Part shown: positions 12,601-26,600 of the stretch, one piece after another | Position numbering within the stretch: position 1 is the stretch's first letter | Layout of the letters: every line of letters starts with the position of its first letter | Assembly (NCBI RefSeq): GCF_000002995.4 | Contig: NW_025062476.1 | Coordinates: 9,360,501-9,424,500 of the forward strand | Length of the DNA stretch: 64,000 nt | DNA from: Brugia malayi | Taxonomy: Eukaryota > Nematoda > Chromadorea > Rhabditida > Onchocercidae | Direction: 5' to 3' | Made by a program: the position numbers and the translations under genes | The notes under the pieces: generated by a model | The model's database searches: none | The model's input: only the letters and a program-made list of their open reading frames with translations | Told to the model about the DNA's origin: nothing

Positions 12601-15600
12601 ATCATGTTCAGTACTATGATATTCTATATTTTAATGTTTCATTTTATTAGGTTAATTGCATTGTTTCTGGTAACATTAATTTGTAGACCTATATGAATTT
12701 GGCAGAAGAATGTGTACTCACATCTTTCTGTTAGGTACGTAGGTACACCTTCATGTATGTCATTCATCCCTATCAGATTTCAGATTGGTTTGCTTACTCG
12801 CTTATACACCTGTAATTCTGGTACAGTCTTGATTGATGGAATTAACGTGCTTGATATTAATGTCCATAGCTTAAGAAATGTTGTTGGTGTTGTACAGCAG
12901 GTTGGCATTTCATTAACTTCATAATTTAAAAAATTATTTTTTATTTTCTGCTATTTGTGTTCTTTTTTGCAGCATATCATAACAATCTGATTAATTCAAA
13001 ACAGTCTTCAAACTATGTGAAGTACCTAATATTTATTGCTTTTTTTTATTTGTGTAGAGATTTAATTGCACTTCCCTTTTTCTGATAGTTCTGTTTTTCA
13101 AATTTAGGAACCGCTGCTGTTCACCGGCACAGTAAAAGAAAATGTACGACTTGGCAATCTTAATCTTACGGATCAAGAAATCATCGATGTATGCAAAACT
13201 GCGAATGCACATGATTTTATTAGTAAACTAAGTGAGGTAATGTGCGTTTATGAAATAACAATAGCAGAATGATTAACATTATCAATGTCACAAAATATTG
13301 ACAAGCATAGTATAGAAAGATTATTTTAAAAAAAATATGATTTTTAAAAATGAAACAAAAAATAAATGAAAGGGCTATGATACGAAGATCGGCGCTGGAG
13401 GTATACAACTATCCGGTGGACAAAAACAACGAATAGCGATTGCGAGAACGATAGCTCGGAACCCGAAAATTCTGCTGCTAGACGAAGCTACCAGTGCGTT
13501 GGATGCTGAAAGTGAAGTAGTGGTACAAAACGCCCTTAAAAAGGTCTCATTAGGATTTCCTTTTTTTTTTTTGTTGTTATTTCAACTCTATTTATTAACA
13601 AGTTTCATATTTTCAATGTAATTTTATTTGCTCTTTATTATAAGCCGAATTAATTTACCTGTTTACATCATTAGCTCAATTTTGTTGATCTATCTATTTT
13701 TATTGTTTATTTATAATTTCAAGAGTAATGGATGCGTCCATTTTACAGCTATAAATAAATTATCTAGGCATCTATTGGACGTACAACAATTGTTATTGCT
13801 CATCGATTGTCGACATTGCGTGATTCTAACCAAATTATCGTTCTGGACAAAGGTCAGGTGGCAGAAATTGGTAAGTGCTGTGATTATTTGCATGATATAT
13901 CCTATTTTCATTGGGATTATTTGCATCAAAAATTAGTTCACGGATGTTTTAAGTAATATTTTATTTACTGATTTTCAGTCAGAACTAATTAAATATTCCG
14001 ATTCAGAGAAATCTGCTTATAAAGTAACATTGTACAATGCAGCAACAATCTCAGTTTCAAAGTTTGTCTTCATTAATTTTCGTGAACTTCTCTTCATTTT
14101 CCAGGAACTCATAAGGAGCTTTGCAACCGAAAAGATGGTATTTACGCATCACTGGTCAAATCGCAACAATTTGAGGAAAAACAGGATATGTCACCTGTTC
14201 CGGTTGACGAGCTTCCATCACAAGCATTTCATAGATCGTAAAATCTTTCTCTTTGATAATCATGTATTTGGGGTAAAAACTTTATAAAATTTTACAAAAT
14301 CAACAAGTTGAATTAATGTGTTCAAGACACTAATTCCAAAAATGGCTAACAGCTTGAGCTAAGATTTTAGGATATTAGAAACGAGGGATTTTTGACAACT
14401 GAAGAATCAACTTATTTAAAGCTAGAATTTTTTAGTAATGGAAGTAGTCGCAATTCGTCAAATTACGGTATATTGTCATCTATAACAAGAGGCAGTATTA
14501 TGAGTGGTGATGTAAAACGCACATCACTTATTAAAGAAACAACAGAAAAAATTATTGGATCGAATGGAAAGGTTGGCTTAATTAAGTTTCTTTTTTAGAT
14601 TAATTTATTACGTCTTCATTCTTTTTTATTAATTATGTTTTTTCTCTTAATTGTGTTTACATTCAGAAGAAAGCAAACTATATCATGTCTAGTGTTGAAA
14701 TAATTTAGCTAAGATTAACATTCTGAATTTTAAAAGTTAAATTTAGCAAATTTAAATAATTGGGCACATTAAAAAATACTGCTTTTGTTTATCTAAAAGG
14801 TGCAGAATGAATGAAATAAAACTTTGTCTGACTTGTCAGCTGATGACAACTAAAACAAAGAGCAAATAAAAAATTTAAAATAGAAAAAATATATCTAGTA
14901 TATGCGCAATATGAAATATGCCTCAGCAACCATTGACATTGGCTCATCACACCTGATACTTGTGACTAGTTCAAATAGAAGATTTAAAGTAAATTAATTT
15001 CGTGGTAATACTTATTTTTGAAAAGCATTGTTCCCCAGATAAGTACTATTTGGGAGTTAAATAACTGATTTTTTTTTTTTGGATAGAAACTTTTGATTAT
15101 GTTTGTTACGATGCGGATGTTTCTTGTTATCTTTCTCTTTGTCTTCTACAGATCTGTTCGAAATAATTCTTTTAATGCGCTTGAAGAATAAGTCACTTTT
15201 TATAGAAGGAAAATGAATCGAAAGGTTTATGGCAACTATATAAGAACTGTCACGGCAATTACGGTAAATTAATTTTGGCACTGCTGGCATCACTGCTTCG
15301 TGGAATGGAATTGCCAGCTTTTGTACTCATTTTCGACCTTACATTTGATGCATTCGCACAGACAGACTTGGGATTAATGATGCGGCGGATTTTGCCTGTT
15401 GTTATTATTTACATTGCATTAGGCGTTGCATGCGTAATTGTTCTCTTTGCTGCAGTAAGTGTTGTTGGAATTTTTATAAGAAACTTGAAATTTGCGAGAG
15501 TCTTTTTGTTGATCTAAACTGTTTTTGAAGGGTATTCGATTAGTTAGTGGTTAGAAAAATTAATTTGATTAGGCAGATGTCAAAGTGTTACTGTTAAAAT

Positions 15601-18600
15601 GAAGTATTATTATTAACTTTGAATTATAGACATTTCTGTTTGGATGGACAGCGGAATGTGTTGTAGATTTCCTACGTCTTCGAGCCTTTCGAAATGTACT
15701 TTATCAAGATGCGGCATATTTTGATACGCCGTCTACAAGTCCCGCTGTAACAGTCACGCGTATATCTGTCGATGCTCCAAACGTTAAAGCAGTAAGCATC
15801 CCCGAAATGCTTTTATTCTTGACGTATATTTTTCCTACTACATAATTTTGGTTATAATTTATTTCTTTAGTGTCATATTGCGCATAATTTAACAGAATAA
15901 CACAGCATATTTCTACTGCAAAAATTTAGATAAAGTTAAGATTTTCTTATTTTTTACAGGCTCTCGATTCACGAATGATGCAAATTATGAATAATGTTGT
16001 GGCAATTGTTGTGATGGTTATTGTTTCGGTAGTATTTAATTGGCAAATTGGCGCTGTTGGCACTGGGAATCTCCTAACACTCCTTTTGCTGCTATTGCTC
16101 ATCGCACGTCAAATGCAGAAGTTAAGTAAACATGCCTTAAAAGAAGATCTTACCGGGCAAGTAGGTTATTTCCCTTGCACTCTTGGTCCATTTCTTCAAA
16201 AAATTCATTGGTTCATCTTATCATGTAGGGAACGTATGAAATTAGTCGAGTGAAGAAGTTTTTAAGGCTAAACGTTTTGTATGATTTATAATAACAAATG
16301 TTCGGAAAGATCCTAATGACAGAGTCCGCTGCAGTCAAAACAGGAAAAATCATCAGTACTAGAGTATTAATAAAAAAAGTGAGTTAATCATCTCAGAATC
16401 TCTTTCCTACCGTCAACACTGTTTTTCTGCATGCGCATTTTATCAACCACTTGAAAGGCAAAATTCTAATAATAACTAGTAATAATAAATAAATAAGTGG
16501 ATGATAATAATAATGGCAATATAATAAATGCCAATAATAATGATGATAATATTAATAATAATAATAAATAACAATAATAATATGCAGAAGAAAGAAGATA
16601 TTCAAGGAGTAATTGCTAGTGAGAATTGAGAGCTTAGTTCAAACATTAAATGAGTTGTTTAATTGTAATCATCAGGACGAAACAGAGAAGAAAGCATATT
16701 TTAATAAGTTTTTAATAGCTGGCGATCGAAATTGTGGAACAGACACGAACAATTCAATTGATCACAAGAGAAGAGCACTTCCACCAGGAATATGCCCAAC
16801 AAATCCAGGAACTATTGCGCCTGCAGAAGAAAAGTGGCCCATATGAAGCAATACTTTTTGCGGTTACATCCTCCTTTATGTTTTTTAGTGATATGTTATC
16901 TTATGCAATAGGAATTGCCTTAATCTACTACGGATACTCTACACCGAACAACGTTTTCACGTAAGTTATACAGCTAATGCTCAACATCAAAAGAAGTATG
17001 TGGGCGCTATTGTTTTTCAAACGCCGCCATCCTAGTGGAAAAAAATTAATGGCAAAGACTGCAACTACATTTACTTTCATTAATACTTTTTTAACTTTAA
17101 GCAAATTAATATTTCAGAGCTACAATGTCAATTTCAACCAGTGGATGGGCACTAATTATGGTTGCTGGTTGTTTGAATACATTCGTCATGGCATCTCCAG
17201 CTTCTGATTCATTATTTCAGATCATTAATACTGGAAGTAATTCGAATGCTATTGATCAAGGAACATGTTCGGTAAACTTTAGCATTGCATTACCTTTGAA
17301 ATTTATTAAATCTAAAGTATTTTAATATGTTTTAGATGAAATACCATTTGATTCTTTAAGTACTTAAAAATTAATATGCTTAAAAATACTATCTAAATAT
17401 TCTTCTTTATTTCAAAAATCTACTTGTTAATTGAAAAATATTTTCAGGAAATAACGGGCGATGTTGAATTTAAGAAAATCCATTTCTCTTATCCAACAAG
17501 ACCTCAGCGAAATATTCTTAATGGTCTTAATTTGACAGCTTATGCGGTCAGTTCAAATTAAAAATTAACCATCTGTTAATATAAATGCCTTCATAAAATC
17601 CATTTGAACATGAAATTTAAGGGACAAAAAATTGCTGTTACCGGGCCATCTGGAAGTGGCAAAAGTACTGTTATCGCATTACTGGAGCGTTTTTATCAAT
17701 TTAATTCTGGAGAATTGGTAAGTCTGTTGTCACAGCTTAGACATGTATAACTTAGCGTATTTGTTATTATAAATTGCAAACTACCAAGTTGATGAAGAAG
17801 TCTTTTTATTATTTGTGGAAGAATGAAGGAGTTTGAGTTTTTTCGAACATTTTTAAGTATTATTAAAGATATGATAGAGCTGAATTTACTTACAATAGTG
17901 ATTGTTCACAGACTTTAAAAACAAAACGATTCTTTTTCTATGGTGAACAGCAGGAATGACTATCGGTAGCAATAAAAACAGATAACATTGTAATACTACT
18001 TTAATTTCGTGCTCGCAGCAATACCCTACTTTTAGAACCTGGGTAATAATGCGATCACGAAAATATCACTTAGGTATTTACGTGAGCAAATGGCACTGGT
18101 TAGTCAGGAACCAGTATTGTTCTGTGGCACAATAGCAGAAAATATCTTGCTTGGCACGACTGGTAAAACAATGAATGACGTACGTGAAGCTTGCAGACTA
18201 GCTAATGCTATCGGATTCATTGAAGCTTTTCCACAGGTATTAAGGAGTCTTACTGTTTATAAATTTTTGCAACGATGAAAGACGTAAAGTTGAAATGTAA
18301 AACTCTGCTTCTAGTAAATACAAGTTGTTCAATTTGCTGTTGATTTCGAAGTATCAATTTAGGGCTATGATACGGAGGTTGGTGAACATGGTGGACAGTT
18401 ATCAGGTGGTCAAAAACAACGTATTGCCATTGCTAGGGCATTAATTCGAAATCCGAAGATACTGTTACTTGATGAAGCGACCAGTGCATTGGACGCGGAA
18501 AGCGAAAGGGTTACTTGTTTTTTTGATTAGTAAAATCTTAGTTTCTACTTTCGAAAAATTCTACAGTTTTAAAGAGTAATCCGTTAAGTTCATTTGTTAA

Positions 18601-18935
18601 TAAATTAGTAATTCATGAGATTTGGAATTTGTGATGACCGCCTGACAAAAATGTGGTTTATTTCAGTCATCAGAAAATAAATGATATTTAAATTTTTTCC
18701 AATATCTTTGTTCTTAGTCTTCTTATTTATCATTCAGACAGTCCAAGAAGCATTAGATACGGCAAGTACTGGTCGAACGTGTATTACGGTTGCACATAGA
18801 TTGTCATCCATTCAGCATGCAGATCAAATATTTTTTGTTCAAAATGGACGAGTCGTCGAGGAGGGAACACATCAGGAGCTTGTAGAACTAGACGGGAACT
18901 ATGCTGCTTTGATTCGTAAACAAGACTTGAAATGA
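9618..18935 (+). CDS. P-glycoprotein, full ABCB-type multidrug transporter
   Basis: ATP-driven plasma-membrane exporter with the TMD1-NBD1-linker-TMD2-NBD2 layout; 1297 aa, normal for the family. Exons: 9618-9715, 9924-9978, 10079-10213, 10438-10533, 10730-10863, 10980-11151, 11288-11529, 11946-12117, 12365-12559, 12784-12900, 13108-13236, 13373-13543, 13768-13870, 14105-14237, 14379-14571, 15206-15454, 15630-15791, 15960-16160, 16719-16960, 17118-17271, 17448-17546, 17622-17717, 18036-18236, 18363-18509, 18738-18935; all phases agree. NBD1: Walker [10 protein letters not shown] (424-432), Q-loop near 471, signature LSGGQKQR (528-535), Walker [13 protein letters not shown] with D552/E553, switch His 584. 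NBD2: GPSGSGKST (1092-1100), LSGGQKQR (1196-1203), ILLLDE to E1221, switch His 1252. Both sites keep all catalytic residues, so the pump should be active. The Ser/Thr-rich linker (about 651-715) contains KRTS (Ser700), a PKA-type motif. The first extracellular loop is short. Which nematode pgp orthologue this is cannot be settled by eye. Confidence 0.97.
16464..16582 (+). repeat. Imperfect AAT trinucleotide repeat
   Basis: About 120 nt dominated by AAT/AATA units with a few substitutions, inside intron 18 of the P-glycoprotein gene (16161-16718). Likely length-polymorphic. Confidence 0.85.
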
Positions 18936-20622
18936 TGATTGGTCAACGAAAGAAAATGCAGCGGTGAATCTTAAAAAAGAAAAAAAAAATAATAGTTTTA
19001 AATGTAATGGAAATTTCCGACTGTTAATACGAATATAAGAAAATCATTACTAATTTTAAATCCTTTTGCTGCTTTTTTTAATTATTATCTGTATTGATGC
19101 ACCTCTAAAAGAATGGTTGTTTGCTAATTTTTAAATTAACTATAAGATAAAAAAAAAAACAGAAGGAAATAAATTGGTTGGAATTTCTTTGTTTACGGAT
19201 GGTCGAATTATTCCCATCTTTTGAAGTTTTCTTGCATTGTTGTAATATTCTTTTTAGTAAAGTTAGTATTTTCTTCATCGTCTAATTATTGTATCATTTT
19301 GTCAAATTTACACAATATTTGACTTCAATGAAATGTTTCCGATATGTAAACTTGTCTCCCAGACGGAAACCAGAATTATTTTAATTTTAGCTTAGATCAC
19401 GATTAGAATTTAAGTCAATTCTTTATGCAGCATATACAAATATACGCAAAAGATGGAATTTTGAACTGAAGTACTTTATGTGACAATAAATTAAACACTT
19501 TATCAAAGAACAGCAATAATAAAATGCAAACTAAACAAGGGAAATTAAAATTCTGTTATTGTCATAAATTGATTTATTATTATAAATCGGTCATTTCCGC
19601 CTCTTCCGATTTTTAGAACTCTACAGCAAAACACTGAATAAGTTTTTCTATTGAACAGGCAATCTATTCTAAACTTTTATACACCATGCTTTAGAGAAGT
19701 AAAATCATTGGGAAAAAGAAATAGTTGACGTTTATGAGATACAAGTTTTTGTTATAAATTGATCCTATCAATACTGCAGAGAAGAGTAAAGTATAAATAA
19801 GGTGAATAAAGTGGTATGAATATCTTCTAAGAAATAATGAAACTACTCAATACAGGAAATTGACCTCTCTAGTCGTTATACATCATTTAGTATTTTTATA
19901 AGTAAATTTAAAATAATACAAGACTAAAAAATTTTTTTAGCGAACTAAGTGATAATAAACTATTAAACAAGATTCCATTAAGGTGGTCTACAGCACAGCC
20001 AATCATACAGTACACCTAACTTGATTGAGAGACGGTTTTTCAGATTTTAACAGCTCTGAATGGCTTGATTTTCAAAGATTTTATTTGTTACTTTGGTGAA
20101 ATGACTGCCAATCATGGTGATTAAATTTAAATATGATATTAAATTCATTACTATGAGAATTGATCACAATATTTTAAATGTGTTTATTATATTACATAAT
20201 TTTTCATTAAATATTCATCTTGTTCAAAAATACAGGATCACTAAATAGGAAAACATTTCCAAATCTAACTCAGCAGAAAGCAGAAAGATCTTAAAAAGAT
20301 TCTGTTTGAAGAACTGGAGTAAGATTTCAAAGTTAGTAGAGGGCTAAAAAATTTAATCACCGACCTTCTATAATGACGTTATCACTTCGATTAAAAAAAA
20401 GTATACCTTAGGTAATCCAAGAAATACTAATCTGTATAGCTGGAAAATAAAAAACAATGGATTAATAATTTGTGTGGGGTTACCATCCATTTCATAAATC
20501 ATAGGTAAATACTTAAACCTGATTTCGACTTCATAACAAATAAGGTATAACGTACTGTGTCATCATTCCTACCATCTGTCTCAGTGACTTCAAGGAATTC
20601 TTTTTCACTATTCATCTAACTT
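18936..20622. other. Convergent intergenic region between P-glycoprotein and CLC genes
   Basis: About 1.7 kb between two gene 3' ends, AT-rich with no exon-like stretch. It should hold both 3' untranslated regions. Confidence 0.7.
19168..19173 (+). promoter_or_regulatory. Candidate poly(A) signal AATAAA of the P-glycoprotein gene
   Basis: First canonical AATAAA on this strand after the stop codon, about 230 nt downstream. AATAAA is frequent by chance in AT-rich DNA, so this is only a candidate. Confidence 0.35.
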
Positions 20623-23600
20623 TCATGACAAGAATGATGTCAGTTGCCGTTCCGAATTCACCGGTACTGCACCACGAATATATATATTTGCTAGCGCATC
20701 ACGTAACTGTAAATTTTAAAAGCAATCATTTGAATTTCATAAGTAGAATAAAATTTACTACGATTCTGGTCACACAATGCAACTTTTCAAATGGATGTAG
20801 TAAGAGGTAATGTCATTAAACAGCTAATTAGATTCTTGAACTAAATATTTTCCTCAACGACTATGTGTCATAACTGATTGAAATTTTTTAAACATTTTGG
20901 AAATAATTGAGATTTAAACATTTTACGCTACAGATATGACTTTCATAATCAAACGATCAAAACTTTTGCGCCTCACTCAAACGGAACTCTATTTCATCGG
21001 TTTATGAAACATGAAAGATAACCAAATCAAAATCTTACAAAAAGCAATTGATTTTGATTTAAACTATGCTATTTGGCAACATTATCCTAACTTTAACGAA
21101 TAGAACGAAATTGAACATGCAAAAAGTACCTCTTTCAAAGCGATGACACCAATCAACCGCCCGCGATCGGTAACATATGCATGAGATAGCGCCAAAAGTG
21201 AAAATAGTGTATGCACCTGGAGTTTCATTTTGAATTAAACCTCTTTTACTTTCATCTTTTGTGTCTTTATTATAAAAAATTTGCGAACCACCTTGTTCCA
21301 ACTCTTTTATTTTTGTTTTGAAAAATCTGCCTCTTATTTTCTCTGTTCTGAATTGTTCTGATCTTTTGGAAAAAATTAATTATGATTAATTTATACTCAC
21401 TTTGTATAGCGATGAACCGAGAACAAGCTGAAATGGAGCTGAATCGATAGCCACTTCATCCAGATCTATCACCTGATCTAGCAAGTTATCTTTGCTGACC
21501 TTTGCTCTTCTCTTCAACTCATCGGCGGTAGGTTTTACAAATATTGCTGATAATGGTAAATCTGCAAGGCAAAACTTCCGAAACATATTTGTCACTCAAT
21601 GCAAATAAAATATATTTCTAAACAAATATCATTTTTAAAACACCAATATTCACTTCGGTTCATGAAATAAGATCAATTTTGTTGCTAGTGTATCTTACAA
21701 AACCCATATTTAACATCAACCAAACAACAGGAAAATTTTTGCAATTCAGTGCTGAAACGAATTAAGTAAAATGTTTTCAGGTTGTTTAATGTGCCAATAG
21801 TGATAGAAAATGTATTTGATATTTTATGAAAACTTAATTAACATCTCTTCAAGTCATTTACATATATGAAATTGATTCTCTAATATTCTCAAGATTTATT
21901 GGCTTCTCTTTTCAAATAATGAATATATTTTCTCCACTTACTTCGCAATAATTCTTATAATGCTGTAAGACTGTTTGAATTAGATATCACTAGATGAATA
22001 GAAGATTATTAACTGAGGACGAATGAAACATTTAACATCATACTAAAAAATCAATTTTTTTTCTAATAAACTTAAAAACAATTTTTGAAACACACTTATA
22101 AACACGGCAATGAATAACTTTCAAGATATATGATTGAGCCACAGGTACAACAACGAATTCCAAAATCCCAAATTCGTTAAAAAAATAAATTGGTATGTTT
22201 TTTTATTAAATAGAGGAAAAACTCTTTGAATTCTTTGACGGCTTAGACCATAACATAACAAGATATCATAAGCTGAACGGAATTTCACTTATAGCAAAAT
22301 AGCACCAATCTAATTTAAAACACAATTTTAGCAATATCAAATACTAAAAGTGTAGTACATAAAAATTTCGAGTAGCACACAAATTGTAAATTAAAAAATT
22401 CGAAGTGCTTATTTATTAATTGCTTATAAACCCCATTACACCATTTAGTTTTTTAATTTTTATCAAGCAACATTTGTTTCATTTAAAACTTTTTTCACAA
22501 GCATTAAAATGACCAAGCTATGACAAAAGTTCAGTTTCCAAGTGAAGCTAATGTTTACTATAAAATTCCATCAGCAAAAAGCTGATTAAATGATAATTTT
22601 GCACTACTCATAAACCAAAGATTAAAAACAAATAACCATGTGGAGCATGAAGAGGTGAAATTGAAAGCAACGTATTTCCAGTGATCGATCCTTCATCAGG
22701 CAAATTTTCCTTGGCGTTCGGTACCAATGGTACTGCGCTACTTGCGCCATTTGACTGACCTCGTTGTCTTTTAGACAATCGAAGTGAAGATCTGAGGTAA
22801 AATATGTATCTTTCAAGGTAAAAATGCTAAGTGCAGAAAAATAAGAGCCGACTGATGCCAATAGCTAAATGTCAAAAAATTTTTTTCTAATTTCTAAAAA
22901 ACAAAAGCAACACAGTAATTTATAATATGAATTTTAATACAGTTAAATTATAAAGAAACAAGAAGAATACCTTTTTATGCTGTTAAAAATCTGTGCAGGA
23001 GTTCTCTTATTAGAAAAAGGATTGAATTCTGCATCGATCAACTGTCGCCTCATCATTACAGCCAAATATTTTTTTGCTACAGATCCAAGCAATATTTTGT
23101 ATTCTAAATTTGCCGACAAAAACACCAATAGCCCTCAGTTCACGAACTGGGCACATTAAATGAATTAATTATATAAAACGGTCTTATCAAAGTGACTATG
23201 TGCATGCCAGTTCCGCCAGAACAAACATTATTATTAAGATACAATTATAAAAACTTTTTGTTTAAATTGTTCTTGAAAAGAGACCAAAATTCCAGAACAA
23301 TTTGAGAAGCGACAGACATACTTCGATCAGTAACGACAGGGAAGCTTTTAAGCGTTGGCGCAAAGCGTAGTATTTCTTGAAGTTCTCTATAGGTTGTTGA
23401 CTTTGTAATATAAATAATATCTTTAACCATAATTTGTTCCACTTTTATTGTATGCACACTATAATTTTATACTTGCACAGTTTGGAATAAAAAAATTCCA
23501 TTGAAATTTTAAGCAATGAATTAATAAAAATAAATTACTGGTAAATTATTTTTAGAGGTTAGTGTTTGATTGTTTGTGATGGATATTATTTGATTTAATA

Positions 23601-26600
23601 TTTAAATAATTTAATATTCTGATTTTTCAGTAGTTTGCCGTGGAGTCTTGTAGAAATTCTCATGTATAATCTAAAATAACCTGATTCGAGAAGGCGGCAA
23701 ATCTGGTAGATATGGATATTTCTTGATTCGAATTATACTTTCATAAATAGACGGTTGCAAAAATTTGCAAACTGCATTACCCACCAGCATTGCTATCTGC
23801 ATATTCAAAATCTTAGTGAATTCTTTGAGGCTATATTATTTATTTTTAAGAGAGAATGATACGCTATCTTTTTTACCTGGCAATTATTTCATTATCTTTC
23901 ACTTCTCTAATCATTTGCTTCGGAAAATCGTTAAATCAAAATTCATTCCAAATTTCCTAATATTTCCTTACATTGAATGCTCTTTCCACATTATTTATAT
24001 AACTTATAGATCTTTATTTGGCACCGGTATGAGAAATAATTATCTACCAACTGAAAAGTTAACGGGACCAAATGGTACCAGAACGGGTAGTATTGGAGTA
24101 AGTTGCCCCGTAAGCTCGCATATAATTACCGCTACAGAAAGCGTATGTGTTACTGCACCTGTATAAGCTGCTGCACCTAGAAATACATTTTCGTTAGACA
24201 GTCTGCAAACCCTACGAAGACAATCTTTTCATACAAAGAATTACTTCAATGTTAGCTAATGATGGTTTGAAAAAATTAACTAATAAATTATCTGATGAAA
24301 GGATTAAAGATAAATCAAACTCTTGCAGATACCAACAACCGCATAAAGTCCAGGAAAAATAGGTGGCCCATTCGGTCCGCGAAGACCTTCTGGAAAGAAA
24401 AGTGCCATCACTTCACCCGTCAAACGACCTCCAGCTGCTCCAATTACAAACGAAGGTACAAAAACACCTGCTGGCACATTGATAGATATGCAAATTGATA
24501 CTAGGAAGAACTGAAATTTTCCACTTTTATCAAAATTATCACTTTTAGTATTTAGCACTAATTTATTATCAGAAATGCAAGTGAAGCCTATTCTAAAATA
24601 CTGGTGTGATATGAATTTATTAGTTAAAAGGGTACAAACTTTCGGAAGGTCATACTAATTCTCATACTAATCAGATTCTCGCATTAATTTGTTCAAAATT
24701 AAAAATCAAGGAGATAGATGTGCATTACGTAAGTGATGAAATAGCACGTAAGTGAATGAAATATGGTTATTTGGCTTTCTGATGAAACACTGGTCCAGTG
24801 TTGAAGAAGCTTCTTACTGCACGGTTGTTTACTGGTATTTGTGATATGCATTGTGCAGTTGTTAAAAAAATCAGCCATCGTTTCACGGAACGTCAACTGA
24901 AAATTAGCATTCATTTATACTTTTTCTTTTTTTTAAATATAATACAATGTGACAATTAACATGATAAATCCAAATATCAATTTTATAAAGGCTAAGACCA
25001 TTTTTAAGAGTGAAAAAAAAGTAACAAATGTCTCATATCGGTGCTGATGCCATACTTATTGCTTTTCCTATCTATAATTACGATAGTTGATATCAGACAG
25101 AATTAATCAGACAATTGTGCAAAATGCTTTAATATGGAATTTAAAACCCATTTTCCGTTTGGAATTCAGGTATTACTGTTTGTTGAGTTACTACCAATCT
25201 AAATATTAGAAACTCTAATCTAAATATTAACCAAATTAAAAATCATTTGCATAGCAAACCAAAAAAGAATTTCTAAGCGATGCCAGTAACTTTAAAAAAG
25301 ATTATGCCAATAATTTTTATATTTAAATAATGTTAGCTTAACAAGAAAAAAAATAAAGTCGTACTTGTCCGGCAATATAACGACCAAAACCTTCCGGATA
25401 AGTAAGAATGCCAACAACTAATGCCATAAAAATTGTGAATGCAAAAAAGCTGTAACAGATAAATAGAAAATAAATAAAGCAAGAGAAAAGGTGACAAATT
25501 TAAAACAATTACAAAACTGTATGTTGTTCTTTGAAACACAGATGAAAGTAAGAAGTTAAATTTTAAAAGAATTCAAATTGCACTTTTTGCGGAAAATCAT
25601 TCTGTAGATGCTGTTGTCTTGACGAAATAAAGTTATTTTTCTGTGGGTGAAAATAAATAGTGCTGCAAATAGGCCACCAAGTAATCTGCAAATGGCGCAC
25701 AATGTGATTGATAGATTGATTGAGTAAACCAGTCAAAAGAATCATCACGTCATTCACATTACAGCGATCCAAGAGTCTCGTAGTCTTACGTGTTTTCTAC
25801 AACCCGACTTGGTGGGTGTCTCGAAGTGGTTATTGGAATCTTCCAATAGCGTACCCTAAAAATGCGAATATTGGTAGCTCTTCCACCAAAAACGATTCAG
25901 TCGGAAAACTCGTCTGATAAAAAGCCATAATGGTTCCTGAAATGCAGTTAATTATAGTCTTCATTAGTAATACGAACAGAGTGGAATTTTAAAATTTATC
26001 AGACTACTTACCGGATTGTTCCGCAGTAACAAAGAAATTAGCAAATCGAAAAACAATGGCGCTGCAAGTAGCAGCCAGAAAACCACGCCAGTAATTTTTT
26101 ACAGCAAAATATTTTGATGTGGATTCTATTGCATACAGTACTGCTACAAAAATTTTGCTGTTGAAATAACAAATAAAACTTTACAAGCATATTTTGCTAA
26201 GAAAATTTCAATATGAAATTAGAAATTAGATCGATAGTATACTGAACTGATCTTTTTAGAAAGAAATTCACCTCCTACAGGAGCTGAAAATGTACACGCA
26301 ATACCAACAGCGCAGCCAGAAGAGAGCATTTCCATTTCTCGACCTTCATTTGCAAAAAATTCCGTATAATGACAACTGGTAGTTACTTTACTCAAAATAG
26401 TTGCCACAATTGCAGCCATATGTACAAATGGTCCCTGCAACTCGGAAATTTTCAGAACTAGAACTGAATTTTAGAGACTTAGATCTTAAGTTTCCAGAAA
26501 TTTAGAGTTACTAGGAATTATTTAAATTCCTATATCAGAAAGGTAAGGATATAATTTTAGAGTACTGAATAAGAGAAATAAACCATTATTTTAGAAAATG

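Noticed and set aside
15152..15199. Exon-like stretch reading [14 protein letters not shown] before P-glycoprotein exon 16
   Set aside because: It resembles the start of TMD2, but its phase does not fit exon 15 and only about 6 nt would remain for the intron before the TTTATAG acceptor of exon 16.
23765..24166. 133-codon plus-strand open frame
   Set aside because: Lies antisense across CLC exons 11 and 12 and their intron; it is a shadow of the conserved minus-strand gene.
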